Shown here one piece after another: positions 7,659 through 15,104 of a DNA stretch of 64,000 nucleotides. The stretch's first letter is position 1; every line of letters begins with the position of its first letter. The stretch is from JANQMY01 sp965228775 (GTDB lineage: Bacteria > Pseudomonadota > Alphaproteobacteria > JANQMY01): positions 186,001 to 250,000 of the forward strand of contig OZ245840.1 in NCBI GenBank assembly GCA_965228775.1, read 5' to 3'. The position numbers and the translations under genes are program-made. The notes below the pieces were generated by a model that made no database searches, had not been told where the DNA came from, and saw only the letters and a program-made list of their open reading frames with translations.

Positions 7659-8906
7659 CTACCACATGCCGTGTTGCTGCAATTCGGCACGGCCGACAAC
7701 CATGTGATGAACTTCATCGGGACCGTCCGCGAACCGCAGGTGGCGCATATCCGTGTACATTTCCGCCAGCGGCGTCCATTGGGAAATCCCGGTGGCACCA
7801 TGCATCTGAATGGCCTGGTCGATGATTTCGCACACTTTTTCCGGCACCATGGCTTTCACGGCACTCACATAAACGCGTGCTTCCTTGTTTCCCAGCACGT
7901 CCATGGCTTTCGCCGCCTGCAAGACCATCAAGCGCATGGCATCGATTTCGATACGGGCGCGGGAAATCACTTCAATATTCTTGCCAAGCTTCGCGATAGG
8001 CTTGCCGAATGCCACGCGGGAGCCCGCGCGCTTGATCATCAGCTCAAGAGCCTTTTCCGCCTTACCGATGGACCGCATGCAGTGGTGAATACGTCCCGGA
8101 CCAAGACGCACTTGAGAAATTTCGAAGCCTCTGCCCTCTCCCAGCAGAATATTTTCCTTCGGCACACGGACATTATTCAGTTTGATATGCATATGCCCGC
8201 GCGGCGCATGGTCTTTACCGAAGACCTCCATGCCTTCAAGGATTTCCACGCCTGGGGTGTCGATCGGCACCAAGATCTGAGATTGCTGTTTGCTTGGCGG
8301 CGCATCGGGGCTCGTCTTGACCATGGTGATCATGATCTTGCAGCGAGGGTCGCCGGCGCCGGAAATGTAAAACTTCTCGCCATTGATGACCCATTCGTCA
8401 CCTTCCAGAACGGCACTGGTGCTGATGTTCTTTGCATCCGAGGACGGCAAATCCGGTTCCGTCATGGCATAGGCCGAACGGATTTCACCGTTGAGAAGTG
8501 GTTCGAGCCACTGCTTCTTCTGTTCCGGCGTGCCGACCCGTTCCAGCACTTCCATATTGCCGGTATCGGGCGCACTACAGTTCAGTGATTCAGAAGCCAA
8601 TGGCGATTTGCCCAGCTCCGCCGCGATGTAGGCATAGTCAAGATTTGTCAGACCCTGGCCGATTTCAGATTCCGGTAAGAAGAAATTCCATAAGCCGTTT
8701 TCCTTGGCGGCGTTTTTCGCGCCTTCAAGCAGCTCCAGCTGGCGGGGGTGCCAGCTCCAGCGGTCTTCTTTTTCATTGTCGAGCGCGAAGAATTCTTCGG
8801 TAATCGGATCCACATTGTCCGCCATGTGCTTTTTCACGGCCGCCATAAGGGGGCGCGCCTCATCCGACATGGCAAGCTGAAAGAGGTCTTGGTTGAGTTC
8901 AGACAT
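7659..8906 (-). CDS. Acyl-CoA dehydrogenase, ACAD10/11-like
   Basis: A 415-residue flavoprotein of the acyl-CoA dehydrogenase fold. Visible features are the all-helical N-terminal domain, the AYAMTEPDLPSSDAKNI FAD/substrate strand region (about 150-165), EWVINGEKFYISGAGDP, and the C-terminal helical domain with QIMV-equivalent IQMHGATGI and HLRFADGPDEVHH. The ending and the catalytic-base arrangement match the ACAD10/11-like group that acts on longer or branched and 4-hydroxyacyl-CoAs. It oxidises an acyl-CoA to the 2-enoyl-CoA and passes electrons to ETF. GGGAG precedes the start by about 10 nt. A hairpin terminator follows. Confidence 0.88.
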   Translation of the reverse strand: MSELNQDLFQLAMSDEARPLMAAVKKHMADNVDPITEEFFALDNEKEDRWSWHPRQLELLEGAKNAAKENGLWNFFLPESEIGQGLTNLDYAYIAAELGKSPLASESLNCSAPDTGNMEVLERVGTPEQKKQWLEPLLNGEIRSAYAMTEPDLPSSDAKNISTSAVLEGDEWVINGEKFYISGAGDPRCKIMITMVKTSPDAPPSKQQSQILVPIDTPGVEILEGMEVFGKDHAPRGHMHIKLNNVRVPKENILLGEGRGFEISQVRLGPGRIHHCMRSIGKAEKALELMIKRAGSRVAFGKPIAKLGKNIEVISRARIEIDAMRLMVLQAAKAMDVLGNKEARVYVSAVKAMVPEKVCEIIDQAIQMHGATGISQWTPLAEMYTDMRHLRFADGPDEVHHMVVGRAELQQHGMW

Positions 8907-9000
8907 TCTGTCTACTCCCTCGGGGTTTTGTGTTCTTAGATACCCCTTCCCTAGCAGTAATTTGCAGGTCCGTTAAGGCATCTTGGTATAGGAGGGAGGC

Positions 9001-9474
9001 TTAGGCCTGTGCTACCGCGGCGATCGCCAGGCAGATTGTCACCGTCACAGTTAGCGGCAGGCGTAGCTTGCGGTACCACGCCGGAGCGTCGGAGAGCTTA
9101 TAGGCGCTTACATCCAGAGTGCCGATGGCAATGAAGGCAATGGCAAGGATCAGCAGGCTCACCCTGTCGGGCATGAAAAACGCCGACCAGCCAATAAGAG
9201 ATGGCAGAATGCTGATGGCCAACCGGATCGCCAGGGAGCGTTCATCGCCTTCTTCCGACTCGGACATGGCGATGCCCCAGCGCACCCCTCCTAAGAAGGA
9301 CAGGATCAGCGCGCCATAGGCCACCAGCGCCAGGTTGAGTTCCGGCCCTAGGACGTCTCCAACAAAGACTTGCGCAGCCGCCAATCCAACAAAAGGCAAC
9401 GCTCCCAGCCCGCCAAGCCAAAAGGCCGATGCCGGAATCTTCGTCCTTTTGCGGTACATGGGGTAATGAGACAT
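9001..9474 (-). CDS. DUF3429 membrane protein
   Basis: A 157-residue integral membrane protein with about five hydrophobic segments and the DUF3429 signature: FWLGGLGALPF, YGALILSFLGGVRWG and LSDAPAWYRKLRLPLT. The function of the family is unknown; it often neighbours redox or stress genes. Its start is 8 bp after the glutathione peroxidase stop, so the two form a peroxidase-DUF3429 operon. The second Met (9459) is an alternative start. Confidence 0.85.
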   Translation of the reverse strand: MSHYPMYRKRTKIPASAFWLGGLGALPFVGLAAAQVFVGDVLGPELNLALVAYGALILSFLGGVRWGIAMSESEEGDERSLAIRLAISILPSLIGWSAFFMPDRVSLLILAIAFIAIGTLDVSAYKLSDAPAWYRKLRLPLTVTVTICLAIAAVAQA

Positions 9475-9482
9475 CGCCTGGC

Positions 9483-10079
9483 CTAAGACCCCTTCAAAGA
9501 CGCCGCTCGATCGAGCTGCCCTTCAATGGCAGACGTCACGGCGCCCGACAGCGGAGATACCGGCGATGCAAACCAATCCACAAGCCGCCCGTCTGGGCCA
9601 ACCAGATATTTGTGGAAATTCCAACCCGGTTTGGCTTCCGCGCCAAGCGTATCCGCCGCCCATTGATAAAATGGATGAGCCTCTTCTCCTTTAACGGTCA
9701 CTTTTTCCGTCAAGGGAAAGTCCACATCGAAGTTGACCTCACAAAAACGCTTGATCTCTTTTTCGGTGCCGGGCTCCTGACCGCCGAAATCGTTGGACGG
9801 AACACCCAGGACGATCAGCCCGCGATCCCGATATGTTTCCCACAGTTTCTGCAGGTCTCCATACTGGCGGGTAAAACCGCAGCGGGACGCCGTGTTGACC
9901 AAAAGAACAGTCTTTCCTTCGAATGACGACAAAGAAAGCTCGTCCCCGTCGATGGACGTAAAGCTGAAATCGTAAGCCGAGCGTTCGGCCGCTGAGGCGC
10001 TGGCAGCGCCAAACGAGACCAAAAGGCCAAATACAAATCGAAAGATCATGGACCGTTTAGTGAGATAATGGGGCATCAA
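9483..10079 (-). CDS. Glutathione peroxidase (Cys type), exported
   Basis: The 198-residue precursor starts with a signal peptide (hydrophobic ~10-27, AASA cleavage), pointing to the periplasm. The peroxidase tetrad is visible: peroxidatic Cys in NTASRCGFT, Gln in NDFGGQEPG, Trp/Asn in GWNFHKYLV. It carries Cys rather than selenocysteine and, like other bacterial GPx proteins, would probably use thioredoxin- or glutathione-like donors to reduce peroxides. The DUF3429 gene follows after 8 bp and is likely co-transcribed. Confidence 0.9.
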   Translation of the reverse strand: MMPHYLTKRSMIFRFVFGLLVSFGAASASAAERSAYDFSFTSIDGDELSLSSFEGKTVLLVNTASRCGFTRQYGDLQKLWETYRDRGLIVLGVPSNDFGGQEPGTEKEIKRFCEVNFDVDFPLTEKVTVKGEEAHPFYQWAADTLGAEAKPGWNFHKYLVGPDGRLVDWFASPVSPLSGAVTSAIEGQLDRAASLKGS

Positions 10080-10218
10080 AATTTATATGTCTTAACTGGG
10101 CCCTAGATCACCGCTTCGCTCCGTACAAAAAACGGCATCCAGTGAACGCGATCATACAAGGAGACGACAACTACGGCTAGCGTCGTATTGTCCGCATTCT
10201 GATCAGGGGAGACTTCTG

Positions 10219-10731
10219 ATGACAGTAAGACAATCTGCGTTCGTGATCATAAGCGCATTGCTGGTGATCGGTTGCGGTGAAGAAGAACCGGGGGGTCCCT
10301 CCAAACCAATTTTCGAGATCACTCAAACGCCCCAGAACATGGGCATTTCCCTGTCGCCTGACAAATGTATCGCCTCAATCCTTTTTGATGCAGCTGAATT
10401 GCGCAGTTCTGGCGAAACGCCTGTTACCTTGGACATTAAGATCCCCTTGTCCGCGACCAAGGGACAAACGGACATGATCATCTCATCAAGTGGCGTTCTT
10501 TCTGGTCCGGGAACGGCCAAGGCCAATGCCACCTTCAATGGACAGTCTGTCACCGTCTTTGAAGGCACCGAATCGACAGATCCAGAATGGGTCTACACGG
10601 GTAAAATCACCGGTATTGACGGCATTGATGAAGTGTCTCTCAGTGCAGAGCTTGCGGGCGAAGAAGAGACACTGTTTGTGGTGGATGATCTGGACCTCGT
10701 GTTGGAAGCTTGCCAGGAAGACGAAAAGTAA
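10219..10731 (+). CDS. Putative lipoprotein, 170 residues
   Basis: The N terminus is a lipoprotein signal: MTVRQ, a hydrophobic core, then the lipobox LVIGC with Cys at about residue 19, followed by an acidic GEEEPGG linker. The mature part is beta-rich and acidic (FEGTESTDPEWVY, LFVVDDLDLVLEACQED) with two further cysteines. I do not recognise the family. A GGGGAG Shine-Dalgarno lies 7 nt before the ATG. The gene is alone on this strand, diverging from the peroxidase operon. Confidence 0.65.
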   Translation: MTVRQSAFVIISALLVIGCGEEEPGGPSKPIFEITQTPQNMGISLSPDKCIASILFDAAELRSSGETPVTLDIKIPLSATKGQTDMIISSSGVLSGPGTAKANATFNGQSVTVFEGTESTDPEWVYTGKITGIDGIDEVSLSAELAGEEETLFVVDDLDLVLEACQEDEK

Positions 10732-10758
10732 CTTGCGCGCCCCGGCAAGGATCTAGGT

Positions 10759-11448
10759 CTATTTCTGAGCGCCTTTCTGAAGCGCTTCCACAGCCGCTTC
10801 GAACCCATCTTGGCTCATGGGAGACAGATCCGTGATCGAAGAAACTGTGAGTTTGGCGCGATAGGCCCCGAGGTGTCCGTAACGGCCACCTTGCTCTAGC
10901 GTGCCTTTCACGTCCAGTTTCAGCGTGACGAAGCTGCCCCGCCCCTCTTTCACATTCATATGCTGATTGATTTTCTGCCAGATATCGCCGTCCGCCTCCA
11001 TCCACCATGGCCCTTGCGTACCATCTGCGGGATAAAAATCGCTCTGCTCGAAGCCGCTTCGATAGTAACCGCGATAGGTTTGCTCCACCGCCACCGGCAC
11101 TGGCTTGGTCGTCGGTAGATTCAGCGTTCCCTCTTGCGCGGGTGGCTTTCCGTATCCTGCAAAGATAATCACCCCACTGATGACCAAAATCAGAATGGCC
11201 GCCAAGGCGGCAGGAATGCGTGAAAACAGTCTGGCCTGCGACCCTTTGGGCAATCCGTTACCGGCAATCCAAACCCCAACGGCAATGACCGCGGCAAATA
11301 CCTGCCAGCTCAAGAAGGCAGTCAGCCGGTTTAGTCCACGCGTAAAACCATCGCCCGTTGGCTCGGTGGTCTGGAGCACAACAATCGACCCCATATAAAC
11401 AAGCGCCCATAGACCACTCAGAATAAAGAAAAATCTGTTTTCGCTCAT
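10759..11448 (-). CDS. Membrane protein of unknown function
   Basis: About 229 residues from the ATG at 11448 (a TTG at 11460 would add four). Three hydrophobic stretches come first: the ~FFILSGLWALVYMGSIVVL region, FLSWQVFAAVIAVGVWIAG and IPAALAAILILVISGVIIF. A ~140-residue soluble part follows that contains QTYRGYYRSGFEQSDFYP and a strand-rich KGRGSFVTLKLD-like region. No named domain is recognised. It converges with the lipoprotein gene on the other strand, 27 bp apart. Confidence 0.55.
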   Translation of the reverse strand: MSENRFFFILSGLWALVYMGSIVVLQTTEPTGDGFTRGLNRLTAFLSWQVFAAVIAVGVWIAGNGLPKGSQARLFSRIPAALAAILILVISGVIIFAGYGKPPAQEGTLNLPTTKPVPVAVEQTYRGYYRSGFEQSDFYPADGTQGPWWMEADGDIWQKINQHMNVKEGRGSFVTLKLDVKGTLEQGGRYGHLGAYRAKLTVSSITDLSPMSQDGFEAAVEALQKGAQK

Positions 11449-11508
11449 GTAATGTCTCAATTCGGATTTCCGGCATCTGACTCAGAAACTCTAACACGCA
11501 CGCATCAA

Positions 11509-11535
11509 AAAGGGCGGCCCGATGGACCGCCCTTT
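11509..11535 (-). terminator. Intrinsic terminator of the arsR-arsI operon
   Basis: AAAGGGCGG (11509-11517) and CCGCCCTTT (11527-11535) are perfect arms around a 9-base loop. Read on the minus strand the stem runs into TTTTTGATG. It lies 25 bp after the stop of the small lipoprotein gene, the last gene of the leftward arsenic operon. Confidence 0.8.
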
Positions 11536-11559
11536 CACAAACAGCAACGCTGTCAAATG

Positions 11560-11751
11560 TCAGTTCTTACCGTCGCCTTTGCCACGAACGTTTTCCAGCG
11601 GATCGAAATTGCCATCGTTTTCGCTCTGCTCATCCGCGATCACATAACCAGCGCCAGCCGCCGCGATTGCACCGGCGACGCATCCACTTGTGCCAAGGCC
11701 AGCCACCAATAGCAGGGAAACGAGTTTCAGTTCTTTGAGGGGCAAGGTCAC
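11560..11751 (-). CDS. Small lipoprotein with glycine-rich segment
   Basis: A 63-residue product starting at GTG 11751, supported by AGGAG about 7 nt upstream. It has a lipoprotein signal ending in GTSGC, then AGAIAAAGAGYVI, a Gly/Ala pattern like a short glycine zipper that could insert into membrane, and an acidic tail. Its start is 15 bp after the stop of the upstream membrane-protein gene and an intrinsic terminator follows, so it is the last cistron of the arsR-arsI operon. Function unknown. Confidence 0.6.
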   Translation of the reverse strand: MTLPLKELKLVSLLLVAGLGTSGCVAGAIAAAGAGYVIADEQSENDGNFDPLENVRGKGDGKN

Positions 11752-11766
11752 TTTGTTCTCCTAAAG

Positions 11767-12096
11767 TTAGCGCCGGAACACCGTGCGCTTAATCAGATAA
11801 AAAATCGAAATCACAACCAAATAGCCAACGAGTAGCGACAGGGCATATTCCCAATAGCCCTGTTCAAAAATCGGCGGCAATCGGAACGCCGCCCCATTGG
11901 CCAAGACCGGCAGCATCACATCGAATGCCAAGTGCACCAAAGATGCGCCCAAGGAAATGGCCAAAATGCGGCGGTAATCGTTCAATAAATAAGTTGCGCC
12001 CAGGGCGATTAACAGACCCTGAACGGCATTTACGTTGGCATAGCCCCGGCGCATGAAGTCCAGCGCTTGGTCCACATAGAGCCAGACGTCTTCCAT
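11767..12096 (-). CDS. Small membrane protein in the arsenic operon
   Basis: A 109-residue protein with about three membrane helices (VQGLLIALGATYLL, ILAISLGASLVHLAFDVMLPVL, YALSLLVGYLVVISIFYLI) and a basic C terminus (KRTVFRR). I do not recognise the family. It is third in a leftward cluster, arsR, arsI, this gene, then a small lipoprotein, with a 75-bp gap after arsI. Its ribosome binding site (GGGGGG) is fully buried in a 15-bp hairpin, so translation may be conditional. A role linked to arsenical stress is inferred only from position. Confidence 0.6.
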   Translation of the reverse strand: MEDVWLYVDQALDFMRRGYANVNAVQGLLIALGATYLLNDYRRILAISLGASLVHLAFDVMLPVLANGAAFRLPPIFEQGYWEYALSLLVGYLVVISIFYLIKRTVFRR

Positions 12097-12140
12097 ATGC
12101 TGCCCCCCAACATTTCCCTGCTCAATTGGGGGACAGCATA
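12096..12140 (-). promoter_or_regulatory. 15-bp RNA hairpin over the ribosome binding site of the 109-aa membrane protein
   Basis: In the minus-strand transcript the arm from 12140-12126 pairs with the arm from 12110-12096 over 15 positions with a single G-U wobble and a 15-nt loop. The 3' arm contains the GGGGGG Shine-Dalgarno and ends on the A of the start codon. There is no U-run, so it is not a usual terminator. It looks like a translational switch. Confidence 0.6.
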
Positions 12141-12171
12141 CCGGAAGCGCTGTGGTTGAGGAACCGGAAGC

Positions 12172-12612
12172 TTAGCAACACCCGCCCGGCGATGGCTGGG
12201 CTTCAGTTTTCGTCGGCATTTTGGCATCGCCAAAAACCTCCAGGTCTTCATGGGTATGGAAGAACTCCCACACGATGCCGCTTGGGTCTTGTGCCCAATG
12301 CTTGTCGGACCGCGCGAAACAACAGGTGGCATCCTTGTCCTCGACGGTGGCCTGCTGGGCCCCTTCTAGCCGTTCATGAAGCTGATCAAGCGACGCGTCA
12401 TCGCTCACTTGAATGCCCAAATGGCTCAATCCAGGCTTATCCCCGCAGGACGTTGAAATCGCGAAATTGACACTCGGATCGTCCAGGCGCCACTGAGCAT
12501 AGCTGGGCTTTTCACGCGTGGGGCCGGTTCCGAACATGGCCGTGTAGTAGGCGATGGATTCGGACAGATCGGTCACGGTCATATGGACGTGTAGTCTTTG
12601 AGGGATGGTCAT
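12172..12612 (-). CDS. arsI: ArsI/CadI-family organoarsenical C-As lyase (glyoxalase fold)
   Basis: The 146-residue VOC-fold protein shows the ArsI signature: N-terminal HVHMTV (His8), the LSHLGIQV strand (His64), the arsenic-binding vicinal pair C97-C98 in ATCCFARSDKHW, and the metal-ligand Glu116 in WEFF. ArsI enzymes are Fe(II) dioxygenases that cleave the carbon-arsenic bond of trivalent methyl- or aromatic arsenicals. The C terminus ends in an extra Cys pair (GGCC). It lies 58 bp after arsR, with AAAGGA before the start and a candidate second operator in the gap. Confidence 0.85.
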   Translation of the reverse strand: MTIPQRLHVHMTVTDLSESIAYYTAMFGTGPTREKPSYAQWRLDDPSVNFAISTSCGDKPGLSHLGIQVSDDASLDQLHERLEGAQQATVEDKDATCCFARSDKHWAQDPSGIVWEFFHTHEDLEVFGDAKMPTKTEAQPSPGGCC

Positions 12613-12639
12613 TGGATTTTCCTTTCAGTCGACGATATC

Positions 12640-12657
12640 ACTAGTTTTCTAGTTATT
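12640..12657 (-). promoter_or_regulatory. Candidate ArsR operator between arsR and arsI
   Basis: ACTAGTTTTCTAGTTATT contains the inverted repeat ACTAG-TTTT-CTAGT and matches the site upstream of arsR (13004-13021) at about 15 of 18 positions. It sits in the arsR-arsI gap, so the repressor may also control arsI internally. Confidence 0.45.
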
Positions 12658-12670
12658 TATGGGCAAATTT

Positions 12671-12991
12671 TTAGGCCGCATCCTCTGCCGTTACCGCAAG
12701 ACCGGCACAGCAGTTTTCGAGCAAATGGCTGGATAGGTTTCGAATTGCCTCAAACTTCACCTGGTTGAGAACCTCCCGCCCCTGTTTCTCCTGTTGAATG
12801 ATGCCGACCGAGGCCAATGCCGCAAGATGATGAGCCAGCGTCGAAGGGGGCACTTCTGTTAGCCGTTGGATATCCCCGACGGTCAGTCCGTTGGGGGCGG
12901 CCTGGACCAATTGGCGCAACACCAGCAGGCGCGTTGAGTTCCCTAGTGCCGCGAATGTCTTCGCTGCTTTGTCGTCAGTCAGTTTGCTCAT
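12671..12991 (-). CDS. arsR: ArsR-family arsenic-responsive repressor
   Basis: A 106-residue winged-helix protein of usual ArsR length. The N-terminal FAALGNSTRLLVLRQL helix is followed by the recognition region EVPPSTLAHHLAALASVGII and the wing. The metal site looks like the C-terminal type: vicinal C94-C95 in LLENCCAGL, comparable with repressors that bind As(III) through C-terminal cysteines rather than the helix-3 CVC of plasmid ArsR. It heads the leftward operon with arsI and diverges from an MFS gene. A candidate operator lies 13 bp before its start. Confidence 0.85.
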   Translation of the reverse strand: MSKLTDDKAAKTFAALGNSTRLLVLRQLVQAAPNGLTVGDIQRLTEVPPSTLAHHLAALASVGIIQQEKQGREVLNQVKFEAIRNLSSHLLENCCAGLAVTAEDAA

Positions 12992-13003
12992 AAAGCCTAT
13001 ATA

Positions 13004-13021
13004 ACTAGTTTTATCGTTATT
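13004..13021 (-). promoter_or_regulatory. Candidate ArsR operator upstream of arsR
   Basis: ACTAGTTTTATCGTTATT lies 13-30 bp before the arsR start and resembles the element between arsR and arsI. The AT-rich TATAACTAG around it may hold the promoter. Autoregulation by ArsR is inferred. Confidence 0.4.
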
Positions 13022-13097
13022 TCAAGAAAAATCCAACGGCAAGGCGGGCGCGTATAGGGGACAACCCTCCACGCTAGAAGTTGAGTTAGTTGAATAG

Positions 13098-14453
13098 ATG
13101 AGCGCGTCAGATACGGCATCAGAAATCGGTCACTTTTCAGGCAAGGTGCCCACGTGGCGGCTCGCAGGCTATGCTGCCCCCGCGGCTGCCCTGGCGACGC
13201 TCGCGCTTCCGCTTCAGGTCTTTGTGCCCACACTTTACGCTCAGGAAATTGGCGTTAGTTTCGCAACGATCAGCACGGTTCTGCTTCTGTCGCGCCTATG
13301 GGACATGTTCACCGACCCCGTCATCGGTATTCTGAGCGACCGCATCCCCACCCCCTTCGGACGGCGCAGAACATGGATGGTGGCCGGAACACCCTTGTTG
13401 CTCTTTTCGGCCTATATGCTTTTTCTGCCGCCCGATGGCGCTGGTTTCTGGCACTTACTGCTAAGCCTTATCGGTGTCTACACATTCGGAACGATGCTGG
13501 TGGTTCCCATGAATGCGTGGGGCTCGGAGCTTACGGATGACGTACACGAACGAACCCGCGTGCAAGCATTTCGTACCGGCGCAGGTTTGCTTGGTGTTGT
13601 GATTGCCCTTGTCACACCCGCCCTTCTGGGCTTTGGCACCGATGAAGTCCGGCAAACCAGCGCCCTGATCGGCCTTATGGGGGTCATCGCCCTGCCCCTT
13701 TTGTTGTCTTTTGCCGTATCTGCTGTTCCTGATCCTGCCCATCACCGTTCCCTGCGCAAGGAACGTTTCGAAATAAGGCCTGTGGTTCGAGATTTATGGG
13801 CCAATCGCCCCTTGAGGACGCTTTACGGTGCATTCCTTCTGAACAACATCGCCACGGGTTTGCCAGCCGGATTGTTCCTGCTGTTTGCGAAGCACAAAAT
13901 CGGTGCGCCGGAAGATGCGGGGCTCTGGCTCGTCCTGTTCTTCGGGTCCACGATTGCTTCCCTTCCTCTCTGGCCGTGGGTCTCAAGGCGCATTGGAAAG
14001 CGTAACGCCTGGATTGGCGGCATGCTGGGGGCCTGTTCATTGTTCGTCTGGAGCCCCTTTCTCGGCATCGGAGACAACACGCTTTACACAATCATCGTGA
14101 TTGCCACCGGTATTTGTGCTGGCGCAAACCTGACACTTCCCGCATCCATGCTGGCCGACATTGTCGAACAAGACCGAGGCGGCAGCGGCCCGTCGCGCGC
14201 CGGTATCTTGTTCTCCGTATGGGGATCAATTGCAAAACTGTCAGCCGCGCTGGCCGCTGGCGTGTCCTTCGGCGCATTAAGTCTTGCGGGCTTCGACGCC
14301 CAAGGGACGAACGGTGACTTCCAACTGTTTGTCTTGGCGGCCTTTTACGGATTGGTCCCAGTGGTCCTTAACCTTGCGGCGGCAATGGTCATCTCGCGCT
14401 ACTCACTAGGTGCTGCGGCCGCGCCTCTCTCGCCAAAAGCGGCAGAAGCCTAG
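13098..14453 (+). CDS. MFS transporter, GPH/MFS_2 type
   Basis: A 451-residue 12-helix carrier of the glycoside-pentoside-hexuronide cation-symporter branch. Typical motifs are LSRLWDMFTDPVIGILSDR in loop 2, FGRRRTWMVAGTP, and NAWGSELTDDVHERTRVQAFR in the TM4-5 region. GPH relatives in catabolic alphaproteobacteria often accompany acyl-CoA or steroid degradation genes and may carry non-sugar substrates, so specificity is open. It diverges from arsR with a 106-bp gap. There is no evidence that it belongs to the arsenic system. Confidence 0.82.
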   Translation: MSASDTASEIGHFSGKVPTWRLAGYAAPAAALATLALPLQVFVPTLYAQEIGVSFATISTVLLLSRLWDMFTDPVIGILSDRIPTPFGRRRTWMVAGTPLLLFSAYMLFLPPDGAGFWHLLLSLIGVYTFGTMLVVPMNAWGSELTDDVHERTRVQAFRTGAGLLGVVIALVTPALLGFGTDEVRQTSALIGLMGVIALPLLLSFAVSAVPDPAHHRSLRKERFEIRPVVRDLWANRPLRTLYGAFLLNNIATGLPAGLFLLFAKHKIGAPEDAGLWLVLFFGSTIASLPLWPWVSRRIGKRNAWIGGMLGACSLFVWSPFLGIGDNTLYTIIVIATGICAGANLTLPASMLADIVEQDRGGSGPSRAGILFSVWGSIAKLSAALAAGVSFGALSLAGFDAQGTNGDFQLFVLAAFYGLVPVVLNLAAAMVISRYSLGAAAAPLSPKAAEA

Positions 14454-14493
14454 CATTTGGCCGCAAAACAAGCTTACCCGTTTGTTAACGCTT

Positions 14494-14537
14494 TTCCCCC
14501 ACGCTCTTGAGTGTGGTTTAATAAGGGCTTGGGGGAA
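14494..14537 (+). promoter_or_regulatory. Possible RBS-masking hairpin upstream of the truncated haemoglobin
   Basis: TTCCCCCA (14494-14501) is complementary to TGGGGGAA (14530-14537), which contains the haemoglobin gene's Shine-Dalgarno. Inside the loop CCACGCTC and GAGTGTGG can form a competing stem with one wobble. The two structures are mutually exclusive at their edge, a possible switch. Confidence 0.35.
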
Positions 14538-14542
14538 TGAAC

Positions 14543-14935
14543 ATGTCCGAAACACTTTATGATCGATTGGGCGGCGCGCCTGCCGTCTCTGCTGCCGTAA
14601 CCGATTTTTACGACCGGGTCTTGGCGGATGAATTGCTAAAGCCATTTTTTGGCGACAGCGACACGAACCAGCTTCGCCGGAAGCAAATAGCCTTCATGAC
14701 ATTCGCGTTTGGCGGCGCACCAGACTATAAGGGCGAAAGCATGCGCGCGGCCCACGCCAAAGCGGTCGCCAATGGGCTCAACGATGGCCATTTCGACAAG
14801 GTTGCCGGTCACCTGATTGATACGCTGAAAGGTCTCGGCGTTGCGCAAGACCTCATCGATGAAGTCATCGGTATCGTGGGCACCACACGGGACGATGTTC
14901 TCAACCGAGACAGTGCCACCCGCGCAAGCGGTTAA
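14543..14935 (+). CDS. Group I truncated haemoglobin
   Basis: A 130-residue globin beginning SETLYDRLGGAPAVSAAV, the family's characteristic start, with VTDFYDRVLAD, an AFMTFAFGGAPDYKG segment, and the proximal-His helix MRAAHAKAVANGL followed by HFDKVAGHL. These proteins bind O2 or NO at haem and are linked to NO detoxification or oxygen sensing. I chose the second ATG (14543) because GGGGGA lies 6 nt before it; the first ATG (14537) abuts that sequence. The Shine-Dalgarno can pair with an upstream C-run. Confidence 0.88.
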   Translation: MSETLYDRLGGAPAVSAAVTDFYDRVLADELLKPFFGDSDTNQLRRKQIAFMTFAFGGAPDYKGESMRAAHAKAVANGLNDGHFDKVAGHLIDTLKGLGVAQDLIDEVIGIVGTTRDDVLNRDSATRASG

Positions 14936-15104
14936 GGCGGGCGACCGCCAGACAAATAGAACTTGCAACAAGGTGCCGCATCATTTCACTCTTTCACATG
15001 GATGATGATCGGCTTCGCGGCGAAAGTGTCTACTGTCCTCTTCAGTGCGCTCTCTGATACACTTTGGGACGAATTGATATGCCCTAAGTGAATGAGAGCG
15101 CTTT

